This document shows positions 16,718 to 25,300 of a stretch of DNA of 64,000 nt, one piece after another. The position numbers and the translations under genes were made by a program. The notes beneath the pieces are model-generated. The model did not search any database, was not told the DNA's origin, and was given only the letters and a program-made list of their open reading frames with translations. The stretch is from positions 310,001 through 374,000 of the forward strand of contig NZ_MOBM01000006.1 in the NCBI RefSeq assembly GCF_003732275.1, in the 5' to 3' direction. Every line of letters starts with the position of its first letter. Position 1 is the first letter of the stretch. This stretch comes from Pseudomonas frederiksbergensis. Lineage in GTDB: Bacteria; Pseudomonadota; Gammaproteobacteria; Pseudomonadales; Pseudomonadaceae.

Positions 16718-18289
16718 ATGGAGGCGCGCAGAGAAACACCGCTGGGCGATACCCAGGACCCGCATGCGATGCCGGGGTTGTGGGCGGCTGTCCGTCGCTT
16801 GCTGCAATGGGCGCGGGAGCACTGGCTGTTGCCGATCCTGGTATTGGCCGCGCTGGTGCGTTTTTACGACCTGACGGCGGCAGCGATCTGGGGCGACGAA
16901 GGGTCCAGCCTGTTGCTGAGCCAGTATTCCCTGGCCGGGATCTGGGAACACGCGGCTCATGATGTGCATCCACCCCTGTATTTCATGCTGCTGCACGGCT
17001 GGATCGAGCTGTTCGGCGACGGCATTTTTTCGATTCGCAGCCTGAGTGCGCTGCCGGGGATTGTCACGGTGGGTCTCGGCGTCTGGCTGGTGGACCTGCT
17101 CGCTACCCGCCGCGCCGCATTGCTGGCCGGGGTTCTGCTGGCGCTGCTACCCACGGCGGTGCGTTACAGCCAGGAAGTGCGGATGTATTCGCTGCTGGGG
17201 CTGTGGCTGATCGGTGCCACGATCGCCTTGATGTATTGGATCAGGCGGCCGCAACGCACGCGCTATCTGGTGATTTACACCCTGCTGATGAGTGCGGCGT
17301 TCTACACCCATTACTTCACGGCGCTGTGCGTGCTTTGCCACTGGCTGTATCTGGGACTGATCCGCGTGCAATCAGGGTATCGATTGCGGCACATTCAGCG
17401 CTCTGGCTGGTGGCTGGCCAATGTGGCGATTGTGGCGTTGTACCTGCCGTGGGTGCCCAACCTGATCGATCTGATCCAGCACATGGATCAGCTCAAAGCC
17501 AATGGCGATGTGGGATGGGAGCTCCCTGTCACGCTCGGCTCATTACCTTCGATGATCTGGTCGTTCCTGATCCAGGACGACGGCGAGAGCCTGCCCACGC
17601 TGATTTTTATTGCGTTGCCACTGGCGTTGCTGGCCTTGACGGGTGTGGCGCTGGCCAGGGACCGCAGTGTTTTTCGTGGCAGTGCGCTGGCGGTGATCTA
17701 CACCGTTCTTCCGTTGTTGCTGGTGTTTGCGGTGTCGTTCATATCGCCGGTGTTCGTCGAGCGTTACCTGACCGCGTATGCCCTGGGCTTGCCAATGCTT
17801 GTCGCGCTGGCCATCGATCGTTTGTACGCAGACTTCAAGGTATTGGCGCTGGCAGTGCTGATGCTGTTTATCGGCATCGAGCTGGTGGGCCTGAAGAACA
17901 ATGCCACGGTGGATACCGACGATCAGATCAGCGTCATGGTCAACTACGTGAACCAGCACTTCACGCCCGGTGACCGAATCGTCACCAGCGACATGCTCTG
18001 GTATCTGAGTTATGTCTATTACAACCGGACTGACGCCAAACCATTGCTGTACACGCCGCCATTGGCTGATGGCAGGTCGAGCCGGCCGAACGCTTACGGT
18101 TTTGGCACGCTGGTGACCAATGATATCTACCTGGATAGCCTCGGCGGTTTGCCCAAAGGCACTGGTCGAGTATGGCTGGTCGGCACCATTGAGGGGGCGG
18201 ACGAGTTCGCGCCGTTGCCTGCGGGCTGGCAACGCGTCAGCGAAACCCGGGCGGGAGGCGCCGAGGCGCGCTTATATGTGCTGAAGTAA
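16718..18289 (+). CDS. GT39/ArnT-like membrane glycosyltransferase
   Basis: A 523-residue polytopic protein of the dolichyl-phosphate-mannose/ArnT (GT-C) type. The first periplasmic loop carries the catalytic acidic pair in IWGDEGSSLLL, followed by HDVHPPLYFMLLHGWIELFG, the family hallmark. About eleven hydrophobic segments are followed by a periplasmic C-terminal domain of about 120 residues. GT39 enzymes move a sugar from a polyprenyl-phosphate donor to protein or lipid A on the periplasmic face. Within this cluster it is a candidate for glycosylating the exported giant protein. The ATG at 16718 follows AAGGGGAGG closely; a TTG at 16703 is the alternative. Confidence 0.8.
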   Translation: MEARRETPLGDTQDPHAMPGLWAAVRRLLQWAREHWLLPILVLAALVRFYDLTAAAIWGDEGSSLLLSQYSLAGIWEHAAHDVHPPLYFMLLHGWIELFGDGIFSIRSLSALPGIVTVGLGVWLVDLLATRRAALLAGVLLALLPTAVRYSQEVRMYSLLGLWLIGATIALMYWIRRPQRTRYLVIYTLLMSAAFYTHYFTALCVLCHWLYLGLIRVQSGYRLRHIQRSGWWLANVAIVALYLPWVPNLIDLIQHMDQLKANGDVGWELPVTLGSLPSMIWSFLIQDDGESLPTLIFIALPLALLALTGVALARDRSVFRGSALAVIYTVLPLLLVFAVSFISPVFVERYLTAYALGLPMLVALAIDRLYADFKVLALAVLMLFIGIELVGLKNNATVDTDDQISVMVNYVNQHFTPGDRIVTSDMLWYLSYVYYNRTDAKPLLYTPPLADGRSSRPNAYGFGTLVTNDIYLDSLGGLPKGTGRVWLVGTIEGADEFAPLPAGWQRVSETRAGGAEARLYVLK

Positions 18290-18445
18290 CCCGTGATATG
18301 AGGCTTATCGATTCATCCTTCAGGTCGTTATATAAATCGTGTTTTCCAGTCGATTTAGCTCCGATTTGATATCAAAACACCACTAGTCGCAACACCATTC
18401 ATGGTCTACGCTCGTCCTATAAAAGGACTTTTGGTGGGTGAATGG

Positions 18446-19282
18446 ATGCAGCACTTTCACTTTATTTCCGGCTTGCCGCGCTCAGGCTCGACCCTGCTTT
18501 CTGCCATTCTTTTGCAGAACCCGCGCTTTCATGCCGGCATGACCAGCCCCGTGGGTGCGCTCTTTTCCGGTGTTCTGGAGCAATGCAGCGCCGGCAGCGA
18601 ATTTGGTGCGGTGATCGACACCGACCTGCGTCGCCGTCTGTTGCGCGGCCTGTTCGATTCTTTCTACGCCGACAAGGCCGACAAACCGGTGGTGTTCGAC
18701 ACGAACCGCCTGTGGAGTTCGCGCCTGCCGGCGATCAGCGATCTGTTCCCTCAAGCCAAGATCATTGCCTGCGTGCGCAATGTCGCCTGGGTCATGGACA
18801 GTATCGAGCGCCTGTACCGCGCCAACCCTTTCGAAAACACCAAGTTGTTCGGCGATGCGGTCGAACGCAACACGGTCTATAGCCGCTGCGAAACCCTGGC
18901 TCAGCGTAATCGGCTGGTGGGGTTTTCCTGGGCCGCCCTCAAGGAAGCCTATTACGGCGAACACGCCGACTCGTTGCTGATCATCGATTACGACCTGCTG
19001 AGCCAGGCGCCGGAGCGGGTGATGCGGCTGGTCTACGACTTCATCGGCGAACCCTGGTTCGAACATGACTTCGATCATTTGGCTTACGACGCCCCGGAAT
19101 TCGACCAGGCTCTCGGCCTCTCGGGGTTGCACAAGGTGAAGGCCAAGGTCCAATTGCAATCCAGGCGGACGATCCTGCCGCCGGACTTGTTCAAGCAATA
19201 CGCCGAGTTGTCCTTTTGGCTCGATGGCTCCGCCAGCGCCGCCAATGTCATTCGTATGAAAGCCGACGCCGCGATCAGTTGA
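18446..19282 (+). CDS. Sulfotransferase (PAPS-dependent), first of two
   Basis: A 278-residue cytoplasmic sulfotransferase. The 5'-phosphosulfate loop is GLPRSGSTLL near the N-terminus (residues 9-18), and the 3'-phosphate site is IIACVRNVAWVMDSIERLYR. The enzyme should move sulfate from PAPS to a hydroxyl such as Tyr or a sugar. An in-frame GTG at 18434 with AAGGA six bases upstream is an equally possible start. It lies 50 bases before the giant-protein gene, and its last codons and stop are inside a terminator-like hairpin. The APS kinase encoded at 29073 could supply PAPS. Confidence 0.85.
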   Translation: MQHFHFISGLPRSGSTLLSAILLQNPRFHAGMTSPVGALFSGVLEQCSAGSEFGAVIDTDLRRRLLRGLFDSFYADKADKPVVFDTNRLWSSRLPAISDLFPQAKIIACVRNVAWVMDSIERLYRANPFENTKLFGDAVERNTVYSRCETLAQRNRLVGFSWAALKEAYYGEHADSLLIIDYDLLSQAPERVMRLVYDFIGEPWFEHDFDHLAYDAPEFDQALGLSGLHKVKAKVQLQSRRTILPPDLFKQYAELSFWLDGSASAANVIRMKADAAIS

Positions 19283-19294
19283 TCGCGGCGTTTT
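19267..19294 (+). terminator. Intrinsic-terminator-like hairpin over the sulfotransferase stop codon
   Basis: CGCCGCGATCA (19267-19277) and TGATCGCGGCG (19280-19290) are perfect complements, followed by TTTT. The stop codon TGA (19280-19282) is part of the stem. It should reduce read-through from the sulfotransferase gene into the giant-protein gene, so that ribosomes reaching the stop may affect folding. Confidence 0.7.
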
Positions 19295-19332
19295 CATTGA
19301 TGCGTCTAAAAGTTCGAGTCCGGGTGAGCAGC

Positions 19333-22300
19333 ATGTGGTGGAGCAAAGGCAAGTCGCGGGTTACCGAAGGCGCACGAGCGTTGGCCTCGCCAATGATCAT
19401 GTCCCTGGAGCCACGCATGCTGTTCGACGGCGCGGTGGCCGCCACGGTTGCCGACACTGCCCAGGCTGACAGCCATGCCACCGCCGAGGCGGTCAAGGCA
19501 CCGACGGCCGATCAACCGGTCGCCAGCAAGGACACCCACGGCCAGGCCGATGCCACACCGGCGCCAGCACACGCTGCGGTGCCGGGGCAGAGCGTGGTGT
19601 TCGTCGATTCTCGGGTCAAGGACGCCGACAGCCTGCTTCAGGGGGTCGCGCCCGGCACTCAGGTGGTTCAGCTGGATGCCAGCAAAGATGGCCTGCAACA
19701 AATCGCTGATTATCTGGACGGCCATCAGGGCGTCAGCTCGGTGCAGATTATCGCCCACGGTAATGCGGGCGATCTGTGGCTGGGCGATAGTTATCTGTCC
19801 GCCGATAACGTTGCAGCACGCAGCGCGGTACTGGCGGAAATCGGCAAGGATATGAACGTCGGCGGCGACATTTTGATCTACGGCTGCTACACCGCCGAAG
19901 GTGAGCGTGGCTTGAGTTTTGTCGACTCGCTGGCGCAGCTGACCGGCCGCGATGTGGCTGCTTCCAGCAATCGCACCGGGATTGGTGGCGACTGGAATCT
20001 GGAAATTGCCACCGGCAACATCGAAAGTGCCAACGTCCTCTCGACCACGGCCATGAGCGACTATCAATGGGGCCTGGCCACCTGGACCGCCACCAACAAC
20101 GCCAACACGGGCGTCGGCTCACTGCGTGCCGCCATCGCCTCGGCGCAGAACGGCGATATCGTCACCTTTAACAGCAGCATGACGGTGCAACTGACGTCCG
20201 AACTGCTGATCAACAAGAACATCACCGTTGATGGCGACTTGAACAACGACGGCGCGGCTGACGTGATTCTCGATGGTCAGTACAGGACCCGAGTGATTGA
20301 GGTGGCGTCCGGCAGCATCGTGACGCTCGATGGTCTGGTGATCACCCGGGGCCTGGTGTCGGGCACAGGAGGCAACGGTGGCTACGGCGCCACGGGCTCG
20401 ATGGCCGGGGGCATTTTCAACGCAGGGATTCTGACCCTGAAAAACGTTACCGTGTCCTCCAACGCCGCTTCCGGTGGCGGTGGCGGCGGCGGTGTCACGG
20501 GCGCTTTTTACGGCGGTGGCGGTGGCGGTGGCGGCGGCTTGGGCGGCCAGGGCGGCGGGCATGGCGGTTCGGCAGGGCCGGGCACCGGCACGTTGGGCGG
20601 CGGTGCGGGCGGCGGTGGCGTCGGTGGTTACGGTGGCGGTTATGACGCGACCCATATGGGCGGTCGCGGCGGTACCACCACTGGCGGGGCTGGCGGCATA
20701 GGCGTTTCCTATTACAGCAACGGCGGTAACGGTGCGACGGCCACCAATGGCACGATTTCCATTGGCGGCGGTGGCGGCGGGGCCGGTTGGGACAAGGTAG
20801 GTGGCGCCGGTGGCAACGCTGTGGGCGGGATCTACAACGCCAGCAGCGGCACTATCACCATCGTCGGCACGTCGACCATCAGCAACAACATCGGCGCCGG
20901 CGGTGGCGGTGGTGGCGGTGGTGGCCAGGGCAGCAATGCCACCAATGGCGGCGTGGGCGGCCGGGGCGTCGGTGCGATCTGGAACAAAGGCACGCTGTTG
21001 ATCACGGCAGCCAACTTCGCGGCCATGGCCGGTAATGCCGCGGGCAGTGGTGCAGGCGGTACCGCGCAGGGCGGAGGTACAACCGGCACCTCGCCAACCT
21101 CCGTCGCGACCATCTACAACGATGGCGGTGTACTCAACACCGCGTATTCACCACCGCCGACCGCGACCATTGTGGTCGCTGACACCACACTGAGCATCGG
21201 CGAAACGTCCTTGGTGACGATCACGTTCTCCGAGGCCGTGACCGGTCTCACCAATGCGGATCTGACCATCGCCAACGGTACGTTGACTGCGGTAACCAGC
21301 GGCGATGGCGGCATCACCTGGACGGCAACGTTCACCCCGACCGCCAGTCTTTCCGACACGACCAACGTCATCACCCTGGACAAAACCGGGGTGATCAACG
21401 GTCTGGGCACCGCCGGCGTCGGTGTTACCAACTCCAATAACTACGTCGTCGATACGGCGCGGCCAACCGCCAGCATCGTGTTCACCGACACGGCCCTCAG
21501 GGTCGGCGAAACGTCGCTGGTGACCATCACCTTCAACGAAGCAGTCACCGGACTCACCAACGCGGATCTGACGATTGCCAACGGTACCTTGAGCACAGTG
21601 AGCAGCAGCGACGGCGGCATCACCTGGACGGGGACCTTCACCCCGACCGCCAGTATCACCGATGCGAGCAACCTGATCACCCTGGACAACACCGGGGTCA
21701 GCGACCTGGTGGGCAACGCCGGCAGCGGCACTACTGATTCGAACAATTACGCCATCGATACCGTACGGCCAACGGCGACCCTCGTGGTGACGGACACTGC
21801 GCTGAAAATTGGCGAAACCTCGCTGGTGACCATCACCTTCTCCGAGGCGGTAAGCGGTTTCACCAACGCCGACCTAACCATCGCCAACGGCACGTTGACC
21901 TCGGTGAGCAGCAGCGACGGCGGCATCACCTGGACCGCGACGTTCACCCCGAATGCGAGCATCAATGACACGACCAACCTGATCACCCTGAACAATACCG
22001 GGGTCAGCGACCTGGCGGGCAACGCCGGCAGCGGCACCACCGATTCCAACAACTATGCGATCGATACACTCCGTCCGACCGCAACCATCGTGGTAGCGGA
22101 CACGGCGCTGAGAATCGGCGAGACCTCTCTGGTGACGATCACCTTCAGTGAAGCGGTCAGCGGCTTCACCAACGCCGACCTGACCATCACCAACGGCACG
22201 TTGACCTCGGTAAGCAGCAGCGACGGCGGTATCACCTGGACGGCGACCTTCACCCCGACCGCCAGCATTTCCGACACGACCAACCTGATCACCCTGGACA

Positions 22301-25300
22301 ACACCGGCGTGGTTGATCTCGCGGGCAACGCCGGCAGTGGTACTACCGATTCCAACAACTACGCCATCGACACCGTGCGCCCAACGGCCACCATCGTGGT
22401 CGCGGACACGGCGCTGAGAATCGGCGAAACCTCGCTGGTGACGATCACCTTCAGTGAAGCGGTAAGCGGTTTTACCAACGCGGACCTGACCATTACCAAC
22501 GGCACATTGACCTCGGTGAGCAGCGGCGACGGCGGCATCACCTGGACCGCCACCTTCACGCCTTCCGCGAGCATCAACGACACGACCAACCTGATCACTC
22601 TGGACAACACCGGCGTGGCCGATCTGGCGGGCAACGCCGGGAGCGGCACCACCGATTCCAACAACTACGCCATCGACACGCTGCGCCCGACCGCCACCAT
22701 CGTACTGGCCGATACGGCGCTGACAGCGGGTGAAACCTCGCTGGTGACCATTACCTTCTCCGAGGCGGTGACCGGTTTCACCAACGCTGACCTGTCGATT
22801 GCCAACGGCACGTTGACCGCGGTGAGTAGCGGTGACGGCGGGATCACCTGGACCGCAACGTTTACCCCGACCGCAGGCATCATCAGCGCGACCAACGTCA
22901 TCAGTCTGGCCAACACCGGCGTGGCGGATCTGGCGGGCAACACCGGCAGCGGGATCAGTTCTTCGGGCAACTACGCCATCGACACCGCCCCGCCGACCGC
23001 GACGATTGTGGTGGCGGACACTGCGTTGAGAATCGGTGAAACGTCACTGGTGACGATCACCTTCAACCAGGCGGTGACCGGTTTCACCAACGCTGACCTG
23101 ACGATTGCCAACGGCACGTTGACCTCGGTGAGCAGCAGTGACGGCGGCATCACCTGGACCGCCACGTTCACCCCGACCGCGAGCATCACCGACACGACCA
23201 ACCTGATCACATTGGACAACACCGGCGTGCAGGCTGCTGCCACCGGCAATGTGGGCAGCGGCACGACCAGTTCCAACAACTACGCTATCGACACCTTGCG
23301 GCCGACGGCCACCATCGTGGTCGCGGACACGGCGCTGAGAATCGGCGAAACCTCTCTGGTGACCATCACCTTCTCCGAAGCGGTCAGCGGTTTCACCAAT
23401 GCGGACCTGACCATCACCAACGGCACGTTGACCTCGGTGAGCAGCAGCGACGGCGGCATTACCTGGACCGCGACGTTCACCCCGACCGCGAGCATCAACG
23501 ACACGACCAACCTGATCACTCTGGACAACACCGGCGTGGTTGATCTGGCGGGTAACGCCGGCAGCGGCACCACCGATTCCAACAACTACGCCATCGACAC
23601 GCTGCGTCCCACTGCGACCATCGTTCTGGCCGACCCTACCCTGAGTGCCGGCGAAACCTCGCTGGTGACCATCACCTTCTCCGAGGCGGTGACCGGTTTC
23701 ACCAACGCTGACCTGAGCATCGCCAACGGCACGTTGACCGCGGTGAGCAGCAGTGACGGCGGGATCACTTGGACCGCGACCTTCACGCCAACCGTCGGTG
23801 TGAATGACCCGAGCAATGTCATTACCCTGGCCAATACCGGTATGACCGATGTGGCCGGCAACACCGGCAGTGGCACCACCAACTCTGGCAACTACACCAT
23901 CGATACGGTGCTGCCGACGGCCACTATTGTCGTTGCCGACAATGCGTTGAGCGTCGGTGAAACGTCGCTGGTGACCATCACCTTCAGCGAAGCCGTCAGC
24001 GGTTTCTCCAATGCCGATCTGACTATCGCCAATGGCACCTTGACCTCGGTGAGCAGCAGTGATGGCGGCATCACCTGGACCGCAACCTTTACGCCGACCA
24101 ATGCCATCACCGACACCAGCAACGTCATTACCCTGGACAACAGCGGTGTGCAAAACGGCTCGGGCAACGCCGGTAGCGGCACCACCGATTCCAACAACTA
24201 CGCCATCGACACCGTGCGCCCGACGGCCACCATCGTGGTTGCAGACACGGCGCTGAGAATCGGCGAAACCTCTCTGGTGACCATCACCTTCTCCGAAGCG
24301 GTGAGCGGTTTCACCAATGCGGACCTGACCATCACCAACGGCACGTTGACCTCGGTGAGCAGCAGCGACGGCGGCATTACCTGGACCGCGACGTTCACCC
24401 CGACCGCGAGCATCAACGACACGACGAACCTGATCACCCTGGACAACACCGGCGTGGCCGATCTGGCGGGCAACGCCGGCAGCGGCACCACCGACTCCAA
24501 CAACTACGCTATCGACACGCTGCGCCCGACCGCCACCATTGTGCTGGCCGATACGGCGCTGACCGCGGGCGAAACCTCGCTGGTGACCATTACCTTCTCT
24601 GAGGCGGTGACCGGTTTCAACAACGCTGACCTGTCGATTGCCAACGGCACGTTGACCGCGGTGAGCAGCAGTGACGGCGGGATCACCTGGACCGCGACCT
24701 TCACGCCAACCGTCGGTGTGAATGACCCGAGCAATGTCATTACCCTGGCCAATACCGGTGTGACCGATGTGGCCGGCAACACCGGCAGTGGCACCACCAA
24801 CTCTGGCAACTACACCATCGATACGGTGCTGCCGACGGCCACTATTGTCGTTGCCGACAATGCGTTGAGCGTCGGTGAAACGTCGCTGGTGACCATCACC
24901 TTCAGTGAAGCGGTCAGCGGTTTCTCCAATGCCGATCTGACCATCGCCAATGGTACGTTGACCTCGGTGAGCAGCAGTGATGGCGGCATCACCTGGACCG
25001 CAACCTTTACGCCGACCAATGCCATCTCCGATACCAGTAACGTCATCACCCTGGACAACAGCGGTGTGCAAAACGGCTCGGGCAACGCCGGTAGCGGCAC
25101 CACCGATTCCAACAATTACGCCATCGACACCGTGCGCCCGACGGCCACCATCGTGGTCGCGGACGCGGCGCTGGCGGTGGGTCAAACATCAGTGGTAACC
25201 ATCACGTTCTCAGAGGCGGTCACCGGTTTTACCACGGCCGACCTGACGGTGAGCAACGGTACCCTGAGCAATCTGAGCACCAGCGATAACATCACCTATA

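Noticed and set aside
23044..25185. Long antisense frame and a ladder of 101-codon antisense frames over the giant gene
   Set aside because: They recur every 306 bases simply because the Ig-like repeats do; they are shadows of the repeat unit.
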